Below, one piece after another: positions 1-6,631 of a DNA stretch of 64,000 nucleotides; position 1 is the stretch's first letter, and each line of letters opens with the position of its first letter. Source of the DNA: Primorskyibacter sedentarius (GTDB lineage Bacteria > Pseudomonadota > Alphaproteobacteria > Rhodobacterales > Rhodobacteraceae); NCBI RefSeq assembly GCF_004342065.1, contig NZ_SLZU01000017.1:20230-84229 (forward strand), given 5' to 3'. The notes below the pieces were generated by a model. That model made no database searches. It saw only the letters and a list, made by a program, of their open reading frames with translations, and was not told where the DNA came from. The position numbers were made by a program, and so were the translations under genes.

Positions 1-46
1 ACTTGCTGCTGCGAAACAATCTTTGGGACAGGTATCTGGGCACGCT

Positions 47-454
47 ATGACATTGATACAGAAATTCGCACTCGGGTATTTCGTTGTTCTTTTGGGGGCC
101 TCGGCGTTGAACTATGTGCCCGGCATTACCGACCAGAACGGGCTTGCTTTCGGGATCTTTGCGCTCGACCTGTTTGACGACGCGCTGCATCTGGTCTCGG
201 CTCTTTGGGCACTGACTGCAGCATTGCTTGGCGCGCGGGCGAGCAAGGTGTTTCTGGTCATCTTCGGGGCGCTTTACCTTGGGGATGGCGTGTTCGGGTT
301 TTTCACGGGCTATGGCTATCTCGACTTTGGGATCTTTACCAATCCCTCTGCGGGGCTGTCGTTCACGCTGTTTCGCGTGCTGGCCAATCTTCCCCATATC
401 GCACTTGGCGGCGTGGCATTGATCGCAGGGCTTCGGCTGGGGCGCGGTCTGTGA
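47..454 (+). CDS. small four-helix membrane protein
   Basis: A 135-residue, strongly hydrophobic protein with about four membrane segments (roughly residues 8-25, 46-62, 67-87 and 115-130) and almost no soluble loops. I do not recognise a precise family; the pattern resembles small DUF4383-like integral membrane proteins. A TTG at 23 would extend it by eight residues, but the ATG at 47 starts directly before the first hydrophobic segment and is preferred. Its stop overlaps the GTG start of the next gene by four bases, so the two are translationally coupled. No function can be assigned; a co-acting envelope complex with the next two genes is plausible. Confidence 0.75.
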   Translation: MTLIQKFALGYFVVLLGASALNYVPGITDQNGLAFGIFALDLFDDALHLVSALWALTAALLGARASKVFLVIFGALYLGDGVFGFFTGYGYLDFGIFTNPSAGLSFTLFRVLANLPHIALGGVALIAGLRLGRGL

Positions 455-1494
455 GGTCACTTCTCAAGTGGTTGGGGATATCGGCGCTGTTGCTCGTGGG
501 CGGTTTGCTGACCCCCATCGGATATGTCGAACTTGCCTGCCGCCCCAGCGGGCAAGCCGTTGCCTACGAATCCATTCTGCCCCCCGAGCATCATCGCCCC
601 GAGGGTCGGACGCTGCTTACCTATCCCGAATGGCACATCGTTCATGCCTATGACGATTATGCCAGGGTGATCCGCGATGGCGATCCTCATGACTATCGGT
701 ATCTGTCCTCGATTGCCGGGTTCTGGACGTCGCTGTGCAGCCTGTCGCAGGCCTCTGGCCCCTATGGCGGCTTTCCTGCAGAGTTCAAATCCACCGTCTA
801 CACCATTGGGGCCAGCTTCACATTAGAGCTGTTGGCAAAGGCACTGTACGAGGAAACCTTTGGCCGTGTGGCAACCTGGGTGCGGGGCGATACGCGTGCG
901 CCGCTGGATGATCTGTCTGCGCAGCAGGCCACAGAATACAGCCGGTTCTTGCAGCAGGTTCCCTGGTATCGCTGGGACTTTGGCCGCGATGCCGCAGCGC
1001 TTGGCGACGTTGCCACCGGTTCGTTCCGCGACCGCGAGAGGCGGGTGGCGCTTGGCCTGGAATATGGTGCAAAGGCGCGCTATGCGAAACTTATCGCGGC
1101 GGCTGTCGCCAATGTTCCGCCTGACGCGCTGCGATTGCGCATGATCCTGCGTGGGCTAAGCGCTGAGGCTCTCGGTGCATACGAGGGTGTCGAGGTCATC
1201 GCCCTTCACGACGAAGGGACAGAGATCGAGACGCCTCGGTACCGTGCGCTCACCGGCCTTCTGTCCGAAATGGCTCAGGCCGGTGGCGACTTTGTCGAAA
1301 TTGCCGGCAATGACGATATCCTGTTCACGGTGACATCGGATCGATCTGAACTTGAGGGCGCGATCTACAGTTTCGCGCGGCAGGGTTATGGCGACACACG
1401 CCATTTGATCCTGCTGCCCGTTGCGGAGCTGTCCGAACACCTGCGCAGGCTGGACACACAAGGTCTGCGGCTGGAACACATCCATGACTATTAG
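451..1494 (+). CDS. membrane-anchored conserved hypothetical protein
   Basis: The reading frame is open from further upstream, but the part before 451 lies inside the previous gene. The GTG at 451, overlapping the upstream TGA as GTGA, gives a sensible 347-residue protein. It opens with one hydrophobic segment (about residues 7-25), an uncleaved anchor or signal, followed by a soluble domain of about 320 residues with many aromatic residues and a segment around DYARVIRDGDPHDY. No catalytic motif is recognised. It lies in a three-gene operon with a four-helix membrane protein upstream and a small anchored protein downstream, which suggests a periplasmic or membrane-face role. Function unknown. 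Confidence 0.75.
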   Translation: MRSLLKWLGISALLLVGGLLTPIGYVELACRPSGQAVAYESILPPEHHRPEGRTLLTYPEWHIVHAYDDYARVIRDGDPHDYRYLSSIAGFWTSLCSLSQASGPYGGFPAEFKSTVYTIGASFTLELLAKALYEETFGRVATWVRGDTRAPLDDLSAQQATEYSRFLQQVPWYRWDFGRDAAALGDVATGSFRDRERRVALGLEYGAKARYAKLIAAAVANVPPDALRLRMILRGLSAEALGAYEGVEVIALHDEGTEIETPRYRALTGLLSEMAQAGGDFVEIAGNDDILFTVTSDRSELEGAIYSFARQGYGDTRHLILLPVAELSEHLRRLDTQGLRLEHIHDY

Positions 1495-1768
1495 AACATG
1501 GGGCCTGTCACTTGCCGCAGTCATCGTCGGCTGGTTCGGGCTTCAACTGATTGTCATGCGCTTTACCGATGCCGCCCCCGGCGCGGTGGTCCTTTTCCCC
1601 GCAGAAGATTTCGTTTCACGCATGCCAGCGGGCGTGGCGGTTATCGGAAACGGGCCAAACTGGGTGGCGGTCAGATCGGGCGAGCCGAACCTTGGCAGGA
1701 CCCTTTACGCCTCGGGCGCAGCGCTGGTGCTGCCCGCAGGTCTTCCCGGTTGCCTGTCATTGTTCTGA
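1484..1768 (+). CDS. small anchored hypothetical protein
   Basis: This is a 94-residue protein starting at an ATG that overlaps the end of the preceding gene by 11 bases. It has one N-terminal hydrophobic helix (about residues 7-24) and a short soluble tail of about 65 residues with a mild GAALVLPAGLPG hydrophobic patch. A longer version starting at 1421 would lie inside the upstream gene and has no better ribosome site. It is the third gene of the envelope operon. No family was recognised. The coding call rests mainly on its reading frame, overlap and codon style, so it is less certain than its neighbours. Confidence 0.6.
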   Translation: MTIRTWGLSLAAVIVGWFGLQLIVMRFTDAAPGAVVLFPAEDFVSRMPAGVAVIGNGPNWVAVRSGEPNLGRTLYASGAALVLPAGLPGCLSLF

Positions 1769-1939
1769 CGGCCTGGCTGTACTGGGTGCCCGCCTGACTC
1801 TGCCGTTTAAGCGGGCAGGCGGCTTCGTGTTGCGCCGAATGCGCATATGGCCAATAAAAATACCCTTACAAACCAAGCAAGATTGCTTAACCTCTTGTCA
1901 GTAGCATATTCAGTGCCAATGCTGCGAAGGAGAATCGCC

Positions 1940-2743
1940 ATGGAATGCCAAAAAGACGTGTCCGAGCGCATCTTGATGCCGGTCCGGGCGATCAAGAGCC
2001 TGGTAAGCGTCGCAGCGCTGGTTACAGCGGGTATTCTTGCGCCGACCGTCTCCCTCGCGCAGGACCGTGTTGTCGGGTTCGAACTGGGCCTGGGCGCGCA
2101 GTTCGCGCCGGAATACGAGGGCTCGGATGAATATTCTGTGGGTCCGACCGGAACCGCATCGCTGAACGAGCTTCGCTTTGGTTCCATCAATTTCTCCAGT
2201 TCGCCGGATGATCTGGGTTTGTCTCTCGGGCCGTCCTTTCGGTATCTGGCAGAGCGCGACAGCGACGATTTCGACGAGCTTGACGGCATCCCGGACAATG
2301 ACGCGGCCGTCGAACTTGGCCTGAAAGCCACCTACAAATGGGAAGGGTTTCAGGTCTTCGGCCAGTTGCGCAAGGGCGTGACAGGCCACGAGGGTCTTGT
2401 CGGCGAACTGGGCGCGGATGCGAAATACGAGATTTCCGGCGCAACCAGCCTGAGCTTCGGACCTCGGGTCGGCTTTGGCGATGATGAATATATGGACTAC
2501 GCATTTGGCGTGCCCAACTCTGCCACCGCCCTGTCGGCCTATGATCCGGATGGCGGCATCCGATCCTTCGGTGCCGAAGCCAGAATTCGCCATGATCTGG
2601 GCGCCAAGACCGCCATTGAGGGCCGTCTGGCCTGGGAACGGCTTGCCGGGGATGCAGAAGACTCTCCCATCGTAGAGGCCGGATCGCGGGATCAACTGCG
2701 CCTTGGCGTCATGCTGATCCGCAAGTTTCAGCTGCGTTTCTAA
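1940..2743 (+). CDS. MipA/OmpV family outer-membrane protein
   Basis: A 267-residue outer-membrane beta-barrel protein of the MipA/OmpV type. In E. coli MipA is a scaffold for murein-synthesising and murein-hydrolysing enzymes; many relatives are simple porin-like proteins. The ATG at 1940 follows AAGGAGAA and is preferred over the in-frame start at 1847. The N-terminus carries a signal peptide with a probable cleavage after SLA near residue 33. The body shows the family hallmarks: alternating aromatic and polar residues, a GPSFRY segment, a DDEYMDYAFGV loop and a terminal strand ending in phenylalanine (FQLRF), the usual barrel-assembly signal. It is a single gene followed by a terminator. 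Confidence 0.85.
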   Translation: MECQKDVSERILMPVRAIKSLVSVAALVTAGILAPTVSLAQDRVVGFELGLGAQFAPEYEGSDEYSVGPTGTASLNELRFGSINFSSSPDDLGLSLGPSFRYLAERDSDDFDELDGIPDNDAAVELGLKATYKWEGFQVFGQLRKGVTGHEGLVGELGADAKYEISGATSLSFGPRVGFGDDEYMDYAFGVPNSATALSAYDPDGGIRSFGAEARIRHDLGAKTAIEGRLAWERLAGDAEDSPIVEAGSRDQLRLGVMLIRKFQLRF

Positions 2744-2821
2744 GAATTCACGACGCTTCACGTCCATCACCGCCCCGTTGGTGAACAATAGGGCAGTGAG
2801 TGGTCGAAGCGAAAGGATCAG

Positions 2822-2854
2822 CGCCGCGTGCCGATCAGGCGGGCGGCGTTTTTT
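2822..2854 (+). terminator. rho-independent terminator after the MipA-like gene
   Basis: A GC-rich stem (CGCCGC pairing with GCGGCG, with a further paired inner part) is followed directly by six T residues at 2849-2854. It lies 79 bases beyond the MipA/OmpV stop codon and before the co-chaperone operon. Confidence 0.7.
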
Positions 2855-3021
2855 GTTTGGCGCGCCAAGCATGGCCATTTGATCCATCGCAATGCGAGAC
2901 GTGCAAACCTTTTGTACCTGTAAACCGACCCGGATGATCGAAGCGAGTCGGCGTGTCGTGATCGCCCTTCCTTCCTTCAGCCGGTCAGGAAAGCTGGAGA
3001 CTTGCGTGTGATGGGTGCAGC

Positions 3022-3957
3022 ATGAGCGTCGATCCTTATGCCGTTTTGGGCGTAGCGAAGACTGCGACACAGGACGAGATCAAGAAGGCTTATCGCAAGC
3101 TCGCAAAGCAGCTGCATCCGGACCTTCATCCCGGAGATGCCGCCAAACATGCCGAGTTTCAGGCGGTCTCTGCAGCGAATGATCTTCTTGGCGACCCCGA
3201 AAAGCGCAAGCGCTTCGACGCGGGCGAGATCGATGCCAGTGGTCAGGAACGGCCCGAGCGGCAGTACTATCATCACTATGCCGATCAAGACGCCGGGGGA
3301 CGGTACGCGCCAGAAGGGGACACCGGCGGTTTTCAGGATGCTTCGGACATTTTTTCTGATTTGTTCGGGCGTCGACAGCAGGGCGGGGCGGGGGCGCGCG
3401 GCCATGGTTTTCACGCCCGTGGTCAGGACCTGCGCTACAATCTTGATGTGGATTTCATGGATGTGGCGCGAGGGGCCAAACGCGGGGTCACCATGCCGGA
3501 TGGCAACCGGATCGAGATATCCATCCCGCCGGGGCTGAAGGATGGGCAGACACTTCGCCTGCGCGGCAAGGGCGGGCCGGGCTTTGGCGAAGGACCGGCC
3601 GGGGATGCGCTGGTGACGGTGGCAGTTCGCCCGCACCCCGTTTTCAAGCGCGACGGCAATGATATCGAGGTCGACCTGCCGATCACCTTTGACGAGGCCG
3701 TACTTGGCGCGAAGGTCGAGGTGCCGACCATTTCTGGCCCCGTGACGATGACGATCCCCAAAGGTGTGTCATCGGGCAGGCGCCTGCGGATCAAGGGCAA
3801 GGGCATTGATCCGGGCAAGGGCGCGGCTGGGCACCAGTTCGTCCGGCTCAAGATCGTCCTGCCGGATCACATCGACGCAAAGATGGAGGAACTCGCGGAA
3901 AGCTGGCGCGATCACGCCGGTTTCGATCCGCGCAAGGACCTGCGGAGGGAAACATGA
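3022..3957 (+). CDS. cbpA: CbpA-type DnaJ co-chaperone
   Basis: A 311-residue J-domain protein that stimulates DnaK ATPase and delivers clients. The N-terminal J domain (about residues 1-70) has the essential HPD tripeptide at 32-34. A Gly-rich and Gln-rich linker follows, then the two-part C-terminal client-binding domain (about 135-300) with PPGLKDGQTLRLRGKG and IPKGVSSGRRLRIKGKG repeats. There is no cysteine zinc-finger region, which separates it from DnaJ proper and fits the CbpA/DjlA-like class. The stop overlaps the start of the CbpM-like gene by four bases, the conserved arrangement for this pair. The ribosome site before the ATG is weak. Confidence 0.93.
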   Translation: MSVDPYAVLGVAKTATQDEIKKAYRKLAKQLHPDLHPGDAAKHAEFQAVSAANDLLGDPEKRKRFDAGEIDASGQERPERQYYHHYADQDAGGRYAPEGDTGGFQDASDIFSDLFGRRQQGGAGARGHGFHARGQDLRYNLDVDFMDVARGAKRGVTMPDGNRIEISIPPGLKDGQTLRLRGKGGPGFGEGPAGDALVTVAVRPHPVFKRDGNDIEVDLPITFDEAVLGAKVEVPTISGPVTMTIPKGVSSGRRLRIKGKGIDPGKGAAGHQFVRLKIVLPDHIDAKMEELAESWRDHAGFDPRKDLRRET

Positions 3958-4316
3958 GGGTCAAAGAACACGATGTTGTCGAACATGTGGAACGCGTCAG
4001 CTTAAGGGAATTGCGGCTTTGGGTCCGGCAGGGATGGGTGCGTCCCTCAAGCAGCACAAAGGGGCCGGTGTTCGACGAACTGGATCTGGCACGTATCGAA
4101 TTGCTGTGCGACCTGAGGAAAGAACTGTCGCTACCAAGCGATACGGTGCCTGTCGTGCTCAACCTGCTTGACCACCTGCATCAGGCGCGCCGGGATCTTC
4201 GCGCCTTGGCCGAGGCCCTTGCCGAACAACCCGAAGAGGTACAGCGGTCGGTTGCCGAAACAGTGCAGAACCGAAAGGCAGAAATGGACGTTCCACAAAC
4301 AGGGCGGGCAAGGTAG
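3954..4316 (+). CDS. cbpM: CbpM-like chaperone modulator
   Basis: A 120-residue protein of the CbpM/MerR-like family. In E. coli CbpM binds the J domain of CbpA and blocks its action on DnaK. The N-terminal half resembles a MerR-type winged helix (SLRELRLWVRQGWVRP, then DLARIELLCDLRKEL). The C-terminal half is a helical coiled-coil dimerisation arm (about residues 66-105). It overlaps cbpA by ATGA, which supports the assignment because the modulator is normally made together with its target. Helical content and length match the family. Confidence 0.87.
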   Translation: MRVKEHDVVEHVERVSLRELRLWVRQGWVRPSSSTKGPVFDELDLARIELLCDLRKELSLPSDTVPVVLNLLDHLHQARRDLRALAEALAEQPEEVQRSVAETVQNRKAEMDVPQTGRAR

Positions 4317-4358
4317 AATGGATGGAAAGAGAAAGCGAGCTTCGGCTGGGAGGATGGA

Positions 4359-4667
4359 ATGCACGCTGAACTTTTGACAAGGCGCCGGGCATTGGCGGCG
4401 ACATATCGACGTTACCTCGAAGCGGATCGGGCATGGCATCTGGCCCTGCGGGAGGTCAACCTCTGGTTCCCCGTCGCCAGTCGGCCGGTAGGGTCGAAAA
4501 TCGGAAATCCCGGCTCGCGCATACGCATGCTTTTCGAACGTCGCGAGAGGGCGCTGCTTCAGCTTGAGGCGATGCGGCTCAAGCTGGCAATGGCAAAACG
4601 TCGATTGGCCGAGCGAAATGCGACTATGCGTCAGCACGTCTTGCTGATCACCCGCCGCGGGGGCTGA
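4359..4667 (+). CDS. small basic helical protein, unknown
   Basis: A 102-residue, strongly basic protein (many Arg) predicted from sequence to be mostly helical, with a long amphipathic stretch from about residue 57 to 92. A GGAGGAT sequence stands six to twelve bases before the ATG. It lies 42 bases after the CbpM-like gene and may share its transcript. No motif or family is recognised. It could be a small nucleic-acid-binding or chaperone-associated protein, but nothing beyond charge and helicity supports that. Confidence 0.55.
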   Translation: MHAELLTRRRALAATYRRYLEADRAWHLALREVNLWFPVASRPVGSKIGNPGSRIRMLFERRERALLQLEAMRLKLAMAKRRLAERNATMRQHVLLITRRGG

Positions 4668-4726
4668 GACTCAGGCGCTGCGACCGCTTTGTCGACGTTT
4701 TATTTTCCACCTATTGGAGATAAACC

Positions 4727-4743
4727 ACCGGCTTTCAGCCGGT
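4727..4743. repeat. left-end hairpin of the IS200-type element
   Basis: ACCGGCT pairs with AGCCGGT around the loop TTC. Subterminal hairpins like this are what the HUH transposase recognises on single-stranded DNA. Confidence 0.75.
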
Positions 4744-4765
4744 CCGCTTCAGCGTATCTTGTTCT

Positions 4766-4831
4766 GATGTTCTCTCCTGAATTTTGAAGCCCGGCTTGTC
4801 CGTATGGCTTCAAAATTCAGGAGAGAACATC
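4766..4831. promoter_or_regulatory. perfect 25-bp inverted repeat masking the transposase ribosome site
   Basis: Bases 4766-4790 and 4807-4831 are exact reverse complements (25 of 25), with a 16-base spacer. The right arm contains the AGGAGA ribosome site and ends next to the ATG at 4832. In the mRNA the hairpin would sequester the ribosome site. That matches established knowledge of IS200, where a 5' stem-loop keeps transposase translation very low and protects against read-in transcription. Confidence 0.85.
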
Positions 4832-5230
4832 ATGCGCTATTCGTCATCCGCGCACACGCGATTTTACCACAGGTTGCACGTCGTCTGGGTCACGAAATAC
4901 CGCTACAAGGTTCTTCAGGGCGCGATGCGGGAACGGATCCGCGAGATCATCCGCCAGACCTGCGAGGAACTGGGCGTCCCTATCGTACGCGGGGTGCTCG
5001 CGCGGGACCATGTCCACATGTTCCTGTCAATCCCGCCCAAGCTGTCGCTGTCGGACGTGATGCAGCGGATCAAGGGCCGGTCATCGCGTCGCATCCAGAT
5101 GGAGTTTCCCGACTTGCGCAAGCGTTACTGGGGCAGACGGTTCTGGGCCCGCGGATACTTCTCGACCACCTCGGGAAATGTGACAGACGACATCATTATG
5201 CAGTACCTGGAATTACATTCCGCAAAATGA
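4832..5230 (+). CDS. tnpA: IS200/IS605 family TnpA transposase
   Basis: A 132-residue single-strand transposase (Y1 HUH class). The HUH metal-binding pair is H60 and H62 in ARDHVHMFLS. The nucleophilic tyrosine is probably Y125 in the IIMQYLELH helix, downstream of the family GYFSTTSG stretch. The N-terminal FYHRLHVVWVTKYRYKVL segment is typical of the family. The length is close to the usual 140-155 residues, so the gene looks intact. I chose the ATG at 4832 because it follows AGGAGAGAAC; the frame upstream of it is within the inverted repeat. It excises and inserts the element through single-stranded intermediates during replication. Confidence 0.93.
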   Translation: MRYSSSAHTRFYHRLHVVWVTKYRYKVLQGAMRERIREIIRQTCEELGVPIVRGVLARDHVHMFLSIPPKLSLSDVMQRIKGRSSRRIQMEFPDLRKRYWGRRFWARGYFSTTSGNVTDDIIMQYLELHSAK

Positions 5231-5233
5231 TGC

Positions 5234-5251
5234 CACCGGCGTCAGCCGGTG
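5234..5251. repeat. right-end hairpin of the IS200-type element
   Basis: CACCGGC pairs with GCCGGTG around GTCA, four bases after the transposase stop. The stem matches the left-end hairpin core (ACCGGC/GCCGGT), as expected for the two ends recognised by one transposase. Confidence 0.75.
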
Positions 5252-5602
5252 TGTCGTTCACTCGCGATGAATACCAGCCTCTCGACGACCGCGACGAGGC
5301 CCTGAGAAGGAATGTGCGGCGAGTTCCGAGGCATCGTCTGCTGGCCAGTCCCAGTGTTGGGTCGATGGTGCCAGAGGGACCAATCGCGCTGATCGTTGGT
5401 CTGACGCGGTTCAGATAAACGCGCGTTGTCACCTCTTGCTTGCGACGCAGGCGGGGACGGCTGCAACTCTGTCAGTTCGCGAAAACCCTTGCAATATCTG
5501 TGAAAAACCTGCCGACTGTGACGGTCTGGCGATGTGCCCGGGAGGAGGGCGCATCGAAAGAGCCGGTAAAACCGCTCTGAATGACACATGGGAGGAATAA
5601 AT
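5252..5602. other. 351-bp intergenic region before the AfuA-type gene
   Basis: No convincing gene on either strand. It must contain the promoter of the downstream ABC-transporter operon, but I cannot place -35/-10 boxes with confidence. A GGAGGA ribosome site is at 5591-5596. The part next to the insertion sequence may be remnant sequence. Confidence 0.5.
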
Positions 5603-6625
5603 ATGAAACTTGGTAACACATTTGTCGGAACACTGGTCCTTGCCATCAGCGCGGCGTCGGCTTCATACGCTGACAAGCTGACGCTTTACTGCTCGGCGCA
5701 GGAAGACTGGTGTCAGTTGATGGCGCGCAGCTTTGAAGATGCAACCGGCATCGACGTAAACATGACGCGGAAATCATCGGGCGAAACCTTTGCGCAGATC
5801 CGCGCCGAAGCGACCAACCCGAAGGGCGATGTCTGGTGGGGCGGCACCGGTGATCCGCATCTGCAGGCGGCCGAAGAAGGCTTGACCATGGAATATAACT
5901 CGCCCATGCGCGGCGAATTGCACGACTGGGCAATTTCGCAGGCCGAAAGCGCCGGCAATCGTACGATCGGCATTTACTCCGGCGCGCTTGGCTATGGCTA
6001 CAACACTCAGCTTCTGGCCGATAACAACCTGCCAGAGCCGAGCTGCTGGAAAGACCTTCTGAAACCTGACTACAAGGGCCATGTGCAGATGGCGAACCCG
6101 AATTCATCGGGCACCGCCTATACCACCCTGGCGTCCATGGTTCAGATTTTCGGCGAGGACGAAGGCTTTGATTTCATGAAGGGCCTGCACGCAAACATAA
6201 ACCAGTATACCAAGTCGGGCTCTGCCCCGATCAAGGCAGCGGGTCGCGGCGAATCCACCATCGGGATCGTCTTCATGCATGACGCCGTCGCGCAGGCAGC
6301 GGCCGGGTTCCCGATCAAGGTCGTGGCACCATGCGAAGGCACCGGCTATGAAATCGGCTCGATGTCGATCATCGACGGGGCGCGCAACGAAGAAGAGGCC
6401 AAGAAGTTCTATGACTGGGCGCTTTCGGCCGAAGCGCAGAACCTCGCCCTGCAAGTCAATGCGTTCCAGGTGCCGTCGAACACAGGCGCCCAGACGTCTG
6501 ACAAGGCGCCCGACATGTCGACGATCAAGCTGATCGATTACGACTTCAAGAAGTACGGCTCCTCCGACGAACGCAAGCGGCTGTTGCAGAAGTGGGACGA
6601 GGAAGTCTCGACCCTGCCACAGTAA
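5603..6625 (+). CDS. AfuA/FbpA-like periplasmic substrate-binding protein
   Basis: A 340-residue ABC-importer binding protein with a signal peptide (cleavage near residue 23, after ASYA). The ATG at 5603 sits seven bases after GGAGGA; the ATG at 5588 overlaps that ribosome site and is rejected. The fold signatures are of the iron/AfuA-type cluster: TLYCSAQEDWC at the mature N-terminus, GDVWWGGTGDPH, and GIYSGALGYGYN. The adjacent Tyr-Tyr pair that binds Fe(III) in FbpA is not seen; the corresponding region reads INQYTKSGSAP. That argues against iron. AfuA of Actinobacillus binds hexose 6-phosphates, and here two phosphatase-type genes follow the transporter. A phosphorylated sugar or polyol is therefore the favoured ligand; this is inference. 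Confidence 0.85.
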   Translation: MKLGNTFVGTLVLAISAASASYADKLTLYCSAQEDWCQLMARSFEDATGIDVNMTRKSSGETFAQIRAEATNPKGDVWWGGTGDPHLQAAEEGLTMEYNSPMRGELHDWAISQAESAGNRTIGIYSGALGYGYNTQLLADNNLPEPSCWKDLLKPDYKGHVQMANPNSSGTAYTTLASMVQIFGEDEGFDFMKGLHANINQYTKSGSAPIKAAGRGESTIGIVFMHDAVAQAAAGFPIKVVAPCEGTGYEIGSMSIIDGARNEEEAKKFYDWALSAEAQNLALQVNAFQVPSNTGAQTSDKAPDMSTIKLIDYDFKKYGSSDERKRLLQKWDEEVSTLPQ

Positions 6626-6631
6626 CCCGGG

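Larger units (their letters stand above)
4727..5251 (+). mobile_element. IS200/IS605-type insertion sequence, single-gene
   Basis: A compact element bounded by two small hairpins (4727-4743 and 5234-5251) around one HUH-type transposase gene, with no tnpB/orfB partner: the IS200 layout. The true ends lie a little outside the hairpins and cannot be fixed here, because this class makes no target duplication. A long perfect inverted repeat sits between the left end and the gene. All parts expected of a working element are visible. Confidence 0.88.
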
